From Saccharothrix sp. S26 (lineage in GTDB: Bacteria > Actinomycetota > Actinomycetes > Mycobacteriales > Pseudonocardiaceae): a stretch of 64,000 nucleotides of DNA. Position numbers and translations under genes: made by a program. Positions 1-8,742 of this stretch are shown here, piece by piece. The stretch's first letter is position 1, and the number at the start of each line of letters is the position of its first letter. The notes below the pieces were generated by a model that was not told the origin of the DNA, searched no databases, and saw nothing but the letters and a program-made list of their open reading frames with translations. The DNA lies in contig NZ_JAJUWT010000005.1 of assembly GCF_021390395.1 (NCBI RefSeq), positions 62,001 through 126,000 on the forward strand, written 5' to 3'.

Positions 1-668
1 TGCACGCCGCGTTCACCTGGCGCGAGGGCGACACCGGCGTGCTGTCCGCGCCCGGCGGCCTGGCCAACCACGACACGGGTTACGTCCACAGCGACGATCG
101 CGGCCGGACCTGGCGCACGAGTGCGGGTGACGTCGTCGCCACCACGGGCGGCACGCCGGTGGGCATCTCCTCCCCCGGCGTCATCGTCGACCACCTGGGC
201 CCCGACCACGCGCTCATGAACCAGGAGAGCCAGGCCGTCGACTCGACCGGCACACCCCACGTGGTGATCAGCTACGTGCCGGAGCGCCTCGTCCCCCGCG
301 TCTCGGACTACGCCGCGCAGCGGGCACGACACGCCCGCACGTTCCACCTGACCCGGGTGGACGGCACGTGGACCAAGCGCGAGATCCCCGTCCCGCCGAA
401 CAGCACCCAACGCACCCGCCTGGTCCTCGACCGCGCCGACAACGCCTACCTGGTGATGCCGCGCGGGCTGATCGTGGCGGCGAGCCGGGCGAGCGGGTGG
501 ACCGACTGGACGACCGCGTTCACGCCGACGTCGCTGCACGCGTTCGGCGAGGTCAACGTCGACACGTCCCGGGTCGCCCTGGACGGCATCCTCTCCGTCC
601 AGTACCAGCAGCTCTCGACGGGCACCACCCCGTCCCCGATCCGCGTGGCGGACTTCCTCCTCTCCTGA
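1..668 (+). CDS. BNR-repeat protein, C-terminal part
   Basis: The reading frame is already open at the left edge (frame starting at base 3) and ends with TGA at 668, so the start lies outside the window. About 221 residues are visible. They show beta-propeller features: a YVHSDDRGRTWR segment typical of BNR/Asp-box sialidase-like repeats, and a closing VRVADFLLS strand. The sequence resembles the BNR_4 type of repeat protein found with polysaccharide lyases and other sugar-binding or sugar-cleaving propellers. A carbohydrate-related role is plausible given the galactan genes nearby, but substrate and catalytic residues cannot be assigned from this fragment. The GTG at 39 is an internal codon rather than a convincing start, because the protein-like sequence continues upstream of it. 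Confidence 0.75.
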   Translation, partial: HAAFTWREGDTGVLSAPGGLANHDTGYVHSDDRGRTWRTSAGDVVATTGGTPVGISSPGVIVDHLGPDHALMNQESQAVDSTGTPHVVISYVPERLVPRVSDYAAQRARHARTFHLTRVDGTWTKREIPVPPNSTQRTRLVLDRADNAYLVMPRGLIVAASRASGWTDWTTAFTPTSLHAFGEVNVDTSRVALDGILSVQYQQLSTGTTPSPIRVADFLLS

Positions 669-793
669 CGGCCCGTCGACCGCGCGTCCGACGGGGTGGA
701 GCGTCCGAACGCGCTTGGCGGATCGCGGGCGGGTCGTGGTGGCCGGCTCTCGGCTCCGCGGGTTGTCGGGGGGTGCCAGCAACGTACCGTGCC

Positions 794-2038
794 ATGCCCC
801 GGCTTGTTCCCCCTCTGCTGCGCGACCCGACGTTCCGCTGGTACTTCATCGCCCGGACCGCCTCCCACTTCGGTGACGGCCTGATCGGCATGGCGCTGGT
901 GTTCGGCTCGTTGCGGCTCGGCGCGTCGCTGACCGAGGTCGGACTGGTGCTGCTCGTCGGCCGGCTGCCGGTGGTGGTGTTCACGCTCGTCGGCGGGGTG
1001 GTGGGCGACGTGGTGTCGCGCCGGGCCGTCATGCTCGCCGCCGACGTCGTCCGCTGCGCCTCCCAGGGCCTGACGGCCGCGCTGCTGATCACCGGCGCCG
1101 GGACGCTGTGGCACCTGGCCGCGTTGCAGGCGGTGGCGGGCGCGGCGAACGCCTTCTTCGCCCCCGCCGCGGCGGGCCTGGTCGTCGACGTGGTGCCCCA
1201 GGAGCAGCGAAGTCAGGCCAACGCGCTGGTCAACGCCGCCCAGAACGCCGCGACGCTCGTCGCCCCGGTGGTCTGCGCGGTGCTGGTGGAGACGGTCGGA
1301 GCGGGCGTGTCGTTCGCCGTGGACGCGGCCACGTTCGCGGTCAGCGCCGCCGCGCTCGTCGCGCTGAACGTCCCGGACAGGCCGGTGCCGCCACGGCCCC
1401 CGCTGCTCGACGCCGCACGGCAGGGGTGGCGCGACTTCCGCGGCCGCCCCTGGTTGCAGGCCATCACGATCCAGGTCGCCGTCATCAACGGCGCCTGCAT
1501 CTCCCCGTTCCTCGTCCTCGCCCCTGTCGTCGCCGACCAGCAGCTGGGTGGCGCTCTGGCCTGGGGTTTCATCGCCAACGGCTACGCCGTCGGCGCGTTG
1601 CTGGGCAGCGTCCTGGCCCTGCGCCGGCGACCCCGGCGCCCGCTGCTGGTGGCCGTGACCATCCCGGTCGCCCTGGCCCCGCTGCCGGCCCTGCTCGCCG
1701 CCGGCGCGCCGGTCCCGGTTCTCGTCGCGGCGGCCGTTCCCGCCGGAGCGCAGGCCGGCCTCTACGCCGTGCTCACCCAGACCGCGCGGCAGATCCACGT
1801 GCCCGCCGACCTGGTCGCCAGGGCCACCGGCCTCTCCACCGTCGTCGGCCTGGCCGCCGCGCCGCTGGGCATGGCCCTGGCCGGACCGGCGGCCGACCTC
1901 ATCGGCACGGACGCCGTGCTCCTCGCCGGCGCCGTGATCGCCGTGCTCAGCGCACCCCTGACGCTCGCCGTGCGCTCCGTCCGGCAACTCCCGGCCGAGC
2001 CCGCACCCGCCCACCCGACCCCTTCGCGCGTCAACTGA
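794..2038 (+). CDS. MFS transporter (EntS/MFS_3-like exporter)
   Basis: A 414-residue integral membrane protein with about twelve hydrophobic segments. The N-terminus (LRDPTFRWYFIARTASHFGDGL) and the following GxxxD-x-SRR loop (VGDVVSRRAVML) match the MFS_3 group of drug and siderophore exporters. ATG 794 is chosen because the conserved N-terminal helix begins right after it; the frame is open upstream to 368, but that part is an arginine- and proline-rich shadow. The gene stands alone between the BNR gene and the sugar operon. Substrate is unknown. A second MFS_3 protein of similar size lies at 50.6 kb. Confidence 0.88.
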   Translation: MPRLVPPLLRDPTFRWYFIARTASHFGDGLIGMALVFGSLRLGASLTEVGLVLLVGRLPVVVFTLVGGVVGDVVSRRAVMLAADVVRCASQGLTAALLITGAGTLWHLAALQAVAGAANAFFAPAAAGLVVDVVPQEQRSQANALVNAAQNAATLVAPVVCAVLVETVGAGVSFAVDAATFAVSAAALVALNVPDRPVPPRPPLLDAARQGWRDFRGRPWLQAITIQVAVINGACISPFLVLAPVVADQQLGGALAWGFIANGYAVGALLGSVLALRRRPRRPLLVAVTIPVALAPLPALLAAGAPVPVLVAAAVPAGAQAGLYAVLTQTARQIHVPADLVARATGLSTVVGLAAAPLGMALAGPAADLIGTDAVLLAGAVIAVLSAPLTLAVRSVRQLPAEPAPAHPTPSRVN

Positions 2039-2136
2039 GGTCAACTGAGCCACAGGGCCTGCTGCTCGCCTTCACCGCGCCCCGCCCGGCCAGGACCTCT
2101 GCTGAAGTCGTTATCAGCCGTGCCTTGCGGACCTCG

Positions 2137-2154
2137 CATGTTTGCGCAAACATG
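2137..2154. promoter_or_regulatory. LacI-type operator O1 (18-bp perfect palindrome)
   Basis: CATGTTTGCGCAAACATG is a perfect 18-bp palindrome with the central CG step typical of LacI/GalR operators. The TGTTTGCGCAAACA core recurs at 2289-2302 and at 7369-7382, in front of the lacI-type gene. Its centre is 150 bp upstream of the centre of O2, which is compatible with looping by a tetrameric repressor. Binding by the regulator at 7450 is inferred from context. Confidence 0.8.
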
Positions 2155-2249
2155 ACCGGCGACCGCTGCGGCACGTGACCTGGGCGACAGGGCCATCGCA
2201 GTGATCGGATGCCGGAAGCTGGTCGGACCTCGCGGTCGACGCGAGGCCC

Positions 2250-2278
2250 TGGACAGGCCCAGGACCGAGGGCTAGCGA
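2250..2278 (+). promoter_or_regulatory. putative promoter of the sugar ABC operon
   Basis: TGGACA (2250-2255) and TAGCGA (2273-2278) are separated by 17 bp and would start transcription near 2285, just before or inside operator O2. A repressor on O2 would then block the start site. The -10 match is modest, so this is a position-based prediction. Confidence 0.4.
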
Positions 2279-2287
2279 CTGCGGCCG

Positions 2288-2303
2288 ATGTTTGCGCAAA
2301 CAT
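2288..2303. promoter_or_regulatory. LacI-type operator O2
   Basis: ATGTTTGCGCAAACAT, a perfect 16-bp palindrome, lies 25 bp before the start codon of the first permease gene. It shares its core with the palindromes at 2137 and 7369. Its position downstream of the putative -10 is classic for a repressor operator. Confidence 0.82.
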
Positions 2304-2328
2304 GTCGTGTGGTTCGACAGGAGTGACG

Positions 2329-3258
2329 ATGACGTCCATCTCGCCGCCGGTGCAGCCTCGGTCGGTTCGGTCGGTCCGTCGTGGGCGCGGTTCGCGGGTG
2401 GAGGGTCGGGGGTGGTTGTTCGTCGCGCCGTTCCTGGTGGTGTTCGCCCTGGTGTTCCTGGCGCCGATCGCGTACGCGGTGTGGCTGAGCCTGTTCCGGG
2501 AGCAGGTGTTCTTCGGTGGTACGGAGTTCGTGGGGCTGGACAACTACGCGGCGGTGTTGGGGGACGGGAAGTTCTGGGAGTCGTTCCTGCGGGTGCTGGT
2601 GTTCCTGGTGGTGCAGGTGCCGGTGATGCTGGGGTTGGCGTTGGTGGCGGCGTTGGCGATCGACAGCGCGCGGTTGCACGCGGCGGGGTTGTTCCGGATC
2701 GTGATCTTCCTGCCCTACGCGGTGCCGGGGGTGGTGGCGGCGTTGATGTGGGGGTTCATCTACGGCGACCACTTCGGGTTGGCGGCCGACCTCAACGAGT
2801 GGCTGGGCCGCAAGGTGGTCGAGCCGTTGTCCGGGGACTGGATCCTCGCCTCGATCGGCAACATCGTGACGTGGGAGTTCGTGGGTTACAACATGTTGAT
2901 CCTGTACTCGGCGCTCAAAGTCGTGCCGCACGACTTGTACGAGGCGGCGGCGATCGACGGGGCGGGGGCGTTGCGGACGGTCGTGAGCGTGAAGCTGCCG
3001 GCGATCCGGGGGGCGTTGATGATCGCGACGATCTTCTCGATCATCGGCAGCTTCCAGTTGTTCAACGAGCCCAACATCCTGCGGTCGTTGGCGCCGAACG
3101 CGATCAGCACCTTCTACACGCCGAACATGTACGCCTACAACCTGTCGTTCGGCGGTCAGCAGTACGACTACTCGGCCACGGTGGCGATCGTGATGGGTGT
3201 GATCACCGCGGTGATCGCCTACGTGGTGCAGTTGCGCGGCTCGCGGAAGGGCGCGTGA
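2329..3258 (+). CDS. carbohydrate ABC transporter permease (MalF/LacF type)
   Basis: A 309-residue inner-membrane subunit of a CUT1 sugar importer. After a basic N-terminus the first membrane helix is GWLFVAPFLVVFALVFLAP. The EAA loop that docks the ATPase is present as YEAAAIDGAGALRTVVSVKLP, in the second half of the protein. ATG 2329 is preferred over the in-frame GTG 2323 because CAGGAG ends at 2322, giving six bases of spacing to the ATG and none to the GTG. It is the first gene of an operon with the second permease, binding protein and beta-galactosidase, behind two LacI-type operators. No ATPase gene is present in the module, so a shared MsiK-like ATPase encoded elsewhere is likely, as in other actinomycetes. 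Confidence 0.93.
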   Translation: MTSISPPVQPRSVRSVRRGRGSRVEGRGWLFVAPFLVVFALVFLAPIAYAVWLSLFREQVFFGGTEFVGLDNYAAVLGDGKFWESFLRVLVFLVVQVPVMLGLALVAALAIDSARLHAAGLFRIVIFLPYAVPGVVAALMWGFIYGDHFGLAADLNEWLGRKVVEPLSGDWILASIGNIVTWEFVGYNMLILYSALKVVPHDLYEAAAIDGAGALRTVVSVKLPAIRGALMIATIFSIIGSFQLFNEPNILRSLAPNAISTFYTPNMYAYNLSFGGQQYDYSATVAIVMGVITAVIAYVVQLRGSRKGA

Positions 3259-3263
3259 ACCCC

Positions 3264-4130
3264 ATGACCACCACGAACTCCGTGCTCAAGCCGCGCAGGT
3301 CCCCGGTTCTCACCGCCGTCATGGCGCTGTACCTGGTGTACACGTTGTTGCCGTTGGCGTGGTTGTTGATCAGCGCGACCAAGACCCAGCAGGACCTGTT
3401 GTCGACGTCGGGGTTGGCGCCCGGTGGGACGTTCGCGTTGTTCGACAACATCGGCCAGACGTTCACCCACGACGACGGGATCTTCCTGCGCTGGCTGGGC
3501 AACACGCTGCTCTACGTCGTGCTGGGCGCGGGTGGTGCGACGGTGCTGGCCACCGCGGCCGGGTACGGTCTGGCCAAGTACCGCTTCCGGGGCCGCCGCG
3601 CGGTGTTCGCGGTGTTGTTGGGTGCGATCGCGATCCCGGGCACGGCGTTGGCGGTGCCGACGTTCCTGATGTTCAGCAACCTGGGCCTGACCAACACCCC
3701 GTGGGCGATCATCATCCCGTCGCTGGTCAGCCCGTTCGGCCTGTACCTGGTGTGGACCTACGCCACCGAGGCGGTGCCCGACGAGCTGCTGGAGGCCGCC
3801 CGCATCGACGGCGCCGGCGAGGTGCGCATCTTCCTCACCGTGACGCTGCGGCTGCTGCTGCCGGGTGTGGTGACAGTGGCGTTGTTCGCGGTGGTGTCGA
3901 CGTGGAACAACTACTTCCTGCCGTTGATCATGCTCAGCGAACCCGACTGGTACCCGCTCACCGTGGGGCTGAACCAGTGGAGCGCGCAGGCCTCCGGGGT
4001 CGGCGCGCAGCCGATCTACCACCTCGTGGTCACCGGCTCGCTCATCACCATCGTCCCGCTGGTCATCGCGTTCCTGCTGCTGCAACGCTTCTGGCAGTCG
4101 GGCCTGACCGCGGGCAGCGTCAAGCAATAA
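3264..4130 (+). CDS. carbohydrate ABC transporter permease (MalG/LacG type)
   Basis: The second permease, 288 residues from ATG 3264, with six predicted helices and the EAA motif LEAARIDGAGEVRIFLTVTL. A GTG at 3255 is also in frame and would overlap the previous stop as GTGA; either start is possible, since GGAAGGG at 3244 is close to the GTG and about 12 bases from the ATG. It forms the membrane channel with the gene at 2329 and receives sugar from the lipoprotein encoded at 4169. Tight spacing indicates cotranscription and probable translational coupling. Confidence 0.92.
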   Translation: MTTTNSVLKPRRSPVLTAVMALYLVYTLLPLAWLLISATKTQQDLLSTSGLAPGGTFALFDNIGQTFTHDDGIFLRWLGNTLLYVVLGAGGATVLATAAGYGLAKYRFRGRRAVFAVLLGAIAIPGTALAVPTFLMFSNLGLTNTPWAIIIPSLVSPFGLYLVWTYATEAVPDELLEAARIDGAGEVRIFLTVTLRLLLPGVVTVALFAVVSTWNNYFLPLIMLSEPDWYPLTVGLNQWSAQASGVGAQPIYHLVVTGSLITIVPLVIAFLLLQRFWQSGLTAGSVKQ

Positions 4131-4168
4131 CCCTCTCTCTTTCTCACCGCCGCGAAAGGATCCCGCCC

Positions 4169-5518
4169 ATGTCACCCACCAGGCGCCGCCGCCAGGTGGC
4201 CCTCGTCCTGGCCACCGCCCTCGCCACCGCGCTGTCCGCCTGTTCCACCGGTGGTGGCGGTACCGCGCCCGCCGGTGGCGCCACCGGCACCCAGGACGCG
4301 GTCGACGCGGCCCTCAAGACCGGCGGCGAGATCACTTACTGGAGCTGGACCCCCTCCGCCAAGGCCCAGGTCGAGGCGTTCCAGCAGGAGTACCCGAACG
4401 TCAAGGTCAACTACGTCAACGCCGGCACCGGCAACGACCACTACACCAAGCTCCAGAACGCCATCAAAGCGGGCTCCGGCGCGCCCGACGTCGCCCAGAT
4501 CGAGTACCAGGCCCTGCCCCAGTTCGCCCTGACCGGCTCACTGGTCGACCTCGGCCAGTACGGCTTCCAGGCGTTCGAGGACGACTACACCCCCTCCACC
4601 TGGAACTCGGTCAAGGTCGGTGGCGGCCTCTACGGCCTGCCCCAGGACTCCGGCCCCATGGCCCTGTTCTACAACAAGCAACTGTTCGACCAGCACGGCA
4701 TCACCGTCCCCAAGACCTGGGCCGAGTACGTGGCCGCGGCGGAGAAGCTGCACGCCGCGGACCCGACCAAGTACATCACCTCCGACACCGGTGACGCGGG
4801 CTTCGCCACCAGCATGATGTGGCAGGCGGGCGCCAAGCCGTTCACCACCGACGGCAAGAACGTCAAGGTCGACCTCCAGGACGACGGCGTCAAGAAGTGG
4901 ACCTCGACCTGGAACCAGCTCGTCGAGAAGAAGCTGGTCTCGTCGATCCCCGGCTGGTCCGACGCCTGGTACAAGGCGTTGGGCGACGGCACCATCGCCA
5001 CCCTGGTGACCGGCGCGTGGATGCCCGGCGTGCTGGAGTCCTCGGTCAAGGACGGCGCCGGCAAGTGGGCCGTCGCGCCGATGCCGACCTACGACGGCGC
5101 AACGCCGATCACCGCGGAGAACGGCGGCGGCGGCCAGTCCGTGCTCAAGCAGAGCGCCAACCCCGCGCTCGCGGCCGCGTTCGTGCGCTGGCTCAACAAC
5201 GGCAACGGCGTCAAGCCGTTCCTCGAGAGCGGCGGTTTCCCCGCCACGAAGGCCGACCTGGCTTCGCCCGCCTTCAAGGACAAGGCGTCGGAGTACTTCG
5301 GCGGCCAGCAGATCAACCAGGTCCTGACCGCCGCCGCGGGCCAGGTCGTGCCGGGCTGGAGCTACCTGCCCTACCAGCTCTACGCCAACAGCATCTTCGG
5401 CGACACGGTCGGCAAGGCCTACGCGGGCGGCACCGCGCTCGACCCCGCGCTGGCCGACTGGCAGAAGGCGCTGGTCGACTACGGCAACCAGCAGGGCTTC
5501 ACGGTCACGACCGGCTGA
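4169..5518 (+). CDS. sugar ABC transporter substrate-binding lipoprotein
   Basis: 449 residues with a lipoprotein signal peptide: RRRR, a hydrophobic stretch, then the lipobox LSAC with the lipidated Cys at about residue 27, followed by a Gly/Thr-rich linker. The mature part is a type-1 extracellular solute-binding protein (ITYWSWTPSAKAQVEAFQQEYPNVKV near the start of the domain), the family that captures oligosaccharides for CUT1 importers. ATG 4169 follows GAAAGGA. Given the GH35 gene just downstream and the GH53 galactanase nearby, galacto-oligosaccharides are the likeliest ligands, but this is inferred from neighbours. It is third in the operon and separated from the enzyme gene by a hairpin. 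Confidence 0.93.
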   Translation: MSPTRRRRQVALVLATALATALSACSTGGGGTAPAGGATGTQDAVDAALKTGGEITYWSWTPSAKAQVEAFQQEYPNVKVNYVNAGTGNDHYTKLQNAIKAGSGAPDVAQIEYQALPQFALTGSLVDLGQYGFQAFEDDYTPSTWNSVKVGGGLYGLPQDSGPMALFYNKQLFDQHGITVPKTWAEYVAAAEKLHAADPTKYITSDTGDAGFATSMMWQAGAKPFTTDGKNVKVDLQDDGVKKWTSTWNQLVEKKLVSSIPGWSDAWYKALGDGTIATLVTGAWMPGVLESSVKDGAGKWAVAPMPTYDGATPITAENGGGGQSVLKQSANPALAAAFVRWLNNGNGVKPFLESGGFPATKADLASPAFKDKASEYFGGQQINQVLTAAAGQVVPGWSYLPYQLYANSIFGDTVGKAYAGGTALDPALADWQKALVDYGNQQGFTVTTG

Positions 5519-5524
5519 CCCGAC

Positions 5525-5554
5525 GGCGGGGCGGCCCGGACCGGCCGTCCCGCC
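5525..5554 (+). terminator. intra-operon hairpin after the binding-protein gene
   Basis: A 12-bp inverted repeat (GGCGGGGCGGCC with GGCCGTCCCGCC, one G-T pair, six-base loop) without a T tract. It sits seven bases after the binding-protein stop and about 50 bases before the GH35 start. Hairpins here often stabilise the upstream message or partly terminate, giving more binding protein than enzyme. Which applies here is not visible. Confidence 0.5.
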
Positions 5555-5602
5555 ACCACACCCGCACGCACCCGTGCCCACCCGGAAGGACCACCCACCC
5601 CC

Positions 5603-7363
5603 GTGCCCGAGTTCAGCATCGGCGAGCGGGACTTCCTGCTCGACGGCAGGCCGTTCCGCATCCTGTCCGGCGCGCTGCACTACTTCCGCGTGCACCCCGA
5701 CCAGTGGGCCGACCGGATCGACAAGGCCCGGCGCATGGGCCTGAACACGATCGAGACCTACGTCGCCTGGAACGCCCACGCGCCCGACCCGGGCACCTTC
5801 GACCTCACCGGCGGGCTCGACCTCGGCCGGTTCCTGCGGCTGGTCGCCGACGCGGGGATGAAGGCCATCGTCCGGCCCGGCCCCTACATCTGCGCCGAGT
5901 GGGACAACGGCGGCCTGCCCGCGTGGCTGTTCCGCGACCCGGAGGTCGGCGTGCGGCGCACCGAGCCCAAGTACCTGGCCGCGGTGCGCGCCTACCTCGA
6001 CCGCGTCTACGAGGTCGTCGCGCCGTTGCAGGTCCAGCACGGCGGGCCGGTCATCCTGGTGCAGGTCGAGAACGAGTACGGCGCGTTCGGCGACGACAAG
6101 ACCTACCTCAAGGCGTTGGCCGAGCACACCCGCGACGCCGGCATCACCGTGCCGCTGACGACCATCGACCAGCCGACCGACGCGATGCTCGAGGCGGGGA
6201 GCCTGGAAGGGCTGCACCGGACCGCGTCCTTCGGGTCGCGCGCCACCGAGCGGTTGGCCGCGCTGCGCCGCCACCAGCCGACCGGGCCGTTGATGTGCGC
6301 GGAGTTCTGGAACGGCTGGTTCGACCACTGGGGCAGCCACCACCACACCACCTCGGCCGCCGACAGCGCGGCCGAGCTCGACGCCCTGCTCGCCGCGGGC
6401 GCGTCGGTCAACTTCTACATGTTCCACGGCGGCACGAACTTCGGGTTCACCAGCGGCGCCAACGACAAGGGCACCTACCAGCCCACCATCACGTCCTACG
6501 ACTACGACGCGCCGCTGGACGAGGCGGGCAACCCGACCGCGAAGTACCACGCGTTCCGCGAGGTGATCGCCCGCTACCACGACGTGCCCGGCGAACCGCC
6601 GCCCCCGGCGCGACCGGCCCCGACGTTCACCGCGGCGTTGGCCGACCCCGTCGGCCTGCTGGAGGTGGCGGGGCGGTGGGACGGCTGGCAGCGCCACGAC
6701 ACCGTGCCAACGCTGGACGAGCTGGACGGCGCGCCGCGGTTGGCGCTGGCGACCACGCGGGTCGACGCCCCCGGCCCGGCCGTGCTGTGCTTCGGCGAGG
6801 TGCGCGACCACGCCACGGTGTTCCTGGACCACCAGCCGGTCGGCGCCCTGCTGCGCGAGCACCACCAGCGCGCGCTCGGGCTGCACCGCGCCGTCGGCGC
6901 GTTGACGGTTTTGGTCGAGGACCACGGTCGGGTGAACTACGGTCCGCGCATCGGCGAGCCGAAGGGCCTGATCGGCGAGGCGACCCTCGACGGCCGCCCG
7001 CTGACCGGGTGGGAAGTCCTGCCGCTGGCCCTGGACACCCCGCCGCCGGCGTGGGCCGACCACGACCTCACCGCTCCGGTCACGGGACCGGTCGGCGGCC
7101 CGGTGTTCCTGCGCTCCCGGTTCGACCTCGACCAGCCGGCCGACCTCCACCTCGACACCGGTGGCTGGGGTCGGGGCGTGGTGTGGGTCAACGGCTTCGG
7201 CCTCGGCCGGTACTCCTCGCGCGGCCCGCAGCGCACGCTGTACGTGCCGGGCCCGGTGCTGCGCGCCCGCGGCAACGAGCTGGTCGTGCTGGAGCTGGCG
7301 GCGCTGACCGAGCCCACCGCCCGGTTCGTGCCCGGACCGCTGCTGGGCCACACGGAGGCATGA
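5603..7363 (+). CDS. beta-galactosidase, GH35 family
   Basis: A 586-residue glycosyl hydrolase family 35 enzyme that removes terminal beta-galactose. The N-terminal TIM barrel begins with the family signature (GRPFRILSGALHYFRVHPDQW). The acid/base Glu is in VENEYG (about Glu158) and the nucleophile in CAEFWNGWFDHWG (about Glu234). C-terminal beta domains follow, with the GWGRGVVWVNGFGLGRY strand seen in this family. No signal peptide is present, so it acts in the cytoplasm on sugars brought in by the preceding ABC transporter. Start GTG 5603 follows GGAAGGA at 5583 with a rather long spacer. Its stop lies six bases before the third LacI-type operator. Confidence 0.95.
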   Translation: MPEFSIGERDFLLDGRPFRILSGALHYFRVHPDQWADRIDKARRMGLNTIETYVAWNAHAPDPGTFDLTGGLDLGRFLRLVADAGMKAIVRPGPYICAEWDNGGLPAWLFRDPEVGVRRTEPKYLAAVRAYLDRVYEVVAPLQVQHGGPVILVQVENEYGAFGDDKTYLKALAEHTRDAGITVPLTTIDQPTDAMLEAGSLEGLHRTASFGSRATERLAALRRHQPTGPLMCAEFWNGWFDHWGSHHHTTSAADSAAELDALLAAGASVNFYMFHGGTNFGFTSGANDKGTYQPTITSYDYDAPLDEAGNPTAKYHAFREVIARYHDVPGEPPPPARPAPTFTAALADPVGLLEVAGRWDGWQRHDTVPTLDELDGAPRLALATTRVDAPGPAVLCFGEVRDHATVFLDHQPVGALLREHHQRALGLHRAVGALTVLVEDHGRVNYGPRIGEPKGLIGEATLDGRPLTGWEVLPLALDTPPPAWADHDLTAPVTGPVGGPVFLRSRFDLDQPADLHLDTGGWGRGVVWVNGFGLGRYSSRGPQRTLYVPGPVLRARGNELVVLELAALTEPTARFVPGPLLGHTEA

Positions 7364-7368
7364 CGGAA

Positions 7369-7407
7369 TGTTTGCGCAAACAACGATCGGCGCGCACGGG
7401 CTATAGT
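7369..7407 (+). promoter_or_regulatory. LacI-type operator O3 and promoter of the regulator gene
   Basis: TGTTTGCGCAAACA (7369-7382) is the third copy of the module's palindrome. A good -10 hexamer, TATAGT (7402-7407), lies 19 bp downstream, so the operator covers the -35 region. This arrangement predicts autorepression of the downstream lacI-type gene. Confidence 0.78.
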
Positions 7408-7449
7408 GGCACCGCGTCAAGACGGCCGCCGGGGGAAGGAGCCCTAGAC

Positions 7450-8508
7450 GTGACAGCGGAGTCCACGTCCGGGACGCCCCGGCCGCCGGCCACCCGGCGC
7501 GCACCCGCCCGCCGGGTGTCCATGGCCGACGTGGCCCGCCTGGCCGGCGTGTCGGCCCAGACCGTGTCCCGGGTGTCCAACGGCCACCCCAGCGTGGTGG
7601 GCTCCACGCGCGAGCAGGTGCTCGACGCCATGCGCCGCCTGGGCTACCGGCCCAACAGCGCGGCGCGCGCCCTGAAGTACGGCGAGTTCCGCACCATCGG
7701 CGTCATCCTCTTCACGCTCTCCACGGTCGGCAACAGCCGCACCCTGGAGGCCATCGTGGACCACGCCGCGCACGAGGGTTACGCCATCACGCTGATCCCG
7801 GTGGCCGTGCCGACCCAGGACGGCGTGCTCGGCGCGTTCACCCGGCTGGGCGAGCTCGCCGTGGACGCGGTCATCGTGATCATGGAGGTCCACCTCCTCG
7901 ACGCCGCCACGATGACCCTCCCGCTGGGCATCCCGGCCGTGGTCGTGGACTCCAACGGCGGCGACCGCTACACCGTCGTGGACACCGATCAGGCCGACGG
8001 CGCGCGCCAGGCCGTGCGCCACCTGCTCGACCTCGGCCACCGCACCGTCTGGCACGTCGCCGGCCCCGAGGACTCCTACGCCGCCGAACGCCGGGCCGAG
8101 GCGTGGCGGGACGCGCTGGCCGAGGAGGGCTTGGAAGTGCCCCGGATGTGGCGCGGCGACTGGTCGGCCGACTCCGGGTACCGGGCCGGGCTGGAGCTGG
8201 CCGACGAGCCGGGCTGCACGGCCGTGTTCGCGGCCAACGACCAGATGGCGCTGGGCCTGCTGCGGGCGTTCCACGAGAAGGGCCGGGTCGTGCCGCGCGA
8301 CATCAGCGTGGTCGGGTTCGACGACATCCCCGACGGCACCTCCTTCATCCCGCCGCTGACCACGGTCCACCAGGACTTCACCGAGGTCGGCCGCCGCTGC
8401 GTCGAACGCGTGCTGCGCCAGGTCCACCACCGGCGCACCAAGCCGGGCACCACCCTGGTGCCGACCCGCCTGGTGGTGCGCGCCAGCACCGCGCCGCCGC
8501 CCGCCTGA
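7450..8508 (+). CDS. LacI-family transcriptional regulator
   Basis: 352 residues: a short disordered N-terminal tail, the LacI helix-turn-helix and hinge (SMADVARLAGVSAQTVSRVSNG, about residues 24-45, then GYRPNSAARAL), and a periplasmic-binding-protein-like effector domain ending in the FDDIPDG...TTVHQDF region usual in the family. Start GTG 7450 has AGGAG at 7437-7441. It follows the beta-galactosidase gene and its own operator; the same palindrome stands twice before the ABC operon. By family analogy it represses until a galactoside binds. The effector identity (galactose, galactobiose or lactose) is inferred from the enzymes only. Confidence 0.93.
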   Translation: MTAESTSGTPRPPATRRAPARRVSMADVARLAGVSAQTVSRVSNGHPSVVGSTREQVLDAMRRLGYRPNSAARALKYGEFRTIGVILFTLSTVGNSRTLEAIVDHAAHEGYAITLIPVAVPTQDGVLGAFTRLGELAVDAVIVIMEVHLLDAATMTLPLGIPAVVVDSNGGDRYTVVDTDQADGARQAVRHLLDLGHRTVWHVAGPEDSYAAERRAEAWRDALAEEGLEVPRMWRGDWSADSGYRAGLELADEPGCTAVFAANDQMALGLLRAFHEKGRVVPRDISVVGFDDIPDGTSFIPPLTTVHQDFTEVGRRCVERVLRQVHHRRTKPGTTLVPTRLVVRASTAPPPA

Positions 8509-8543
8509 CGGCCCTGGTCACCGCCTGTCCACATCGGACAGGC

Positions 8544-8573
8544 TTGCGCGTCGTGCCCAGCGGCGGCTATGCT
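8544..8573 (+). promoter_or_regulatory. putative promoter of the rho-like gene
   Basis: TTGCGC (8544-8549), an 18-bp spacer and TATGCT (8568-8573) give a good vegetative-type promoter. Transcription would start near 8580, leaving an untranslated leader of about 160 nt before the TTG start at 8743. That is long enough for leader-based control, although no clear attenuator was recognised. Confidence 0.5.
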
Positions 8574-8742
8574 GCACGACATCTCGTTCCCGTGGACGCA
8601 GGCGGCTCGGCCCCACCCACGGAGTCTCGCGAAATCCCCGGACCGACCGGACGTGGCTCGCACAGCCTTCCCCGACGTGTCACCGGGTCGTCACCGCGGC
8701 TGCGCCGCGCATCCCACCATTCCCGAAATCAGGGAGAAACCC

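Noticed and set aside
4538-7504. A long minus-strand open frame (988 codons) opposite the binding-protein and beta-galactosidase genes
   Set aside because: It is the antisense shadow of two clear genes, low in hydrophobic pattern and rich in Arg/Gly/Val from GC-biased codons; no start context or domain.
8569-8742. An N-terminal extension of the Rho-like protein from ATG 8569
   Set aside because: The upstream part does not look like protein, ATG 8569 falls inside the predicted -10 (TATGCT), and TTG 8743 has AGGGAG at correct spacing.
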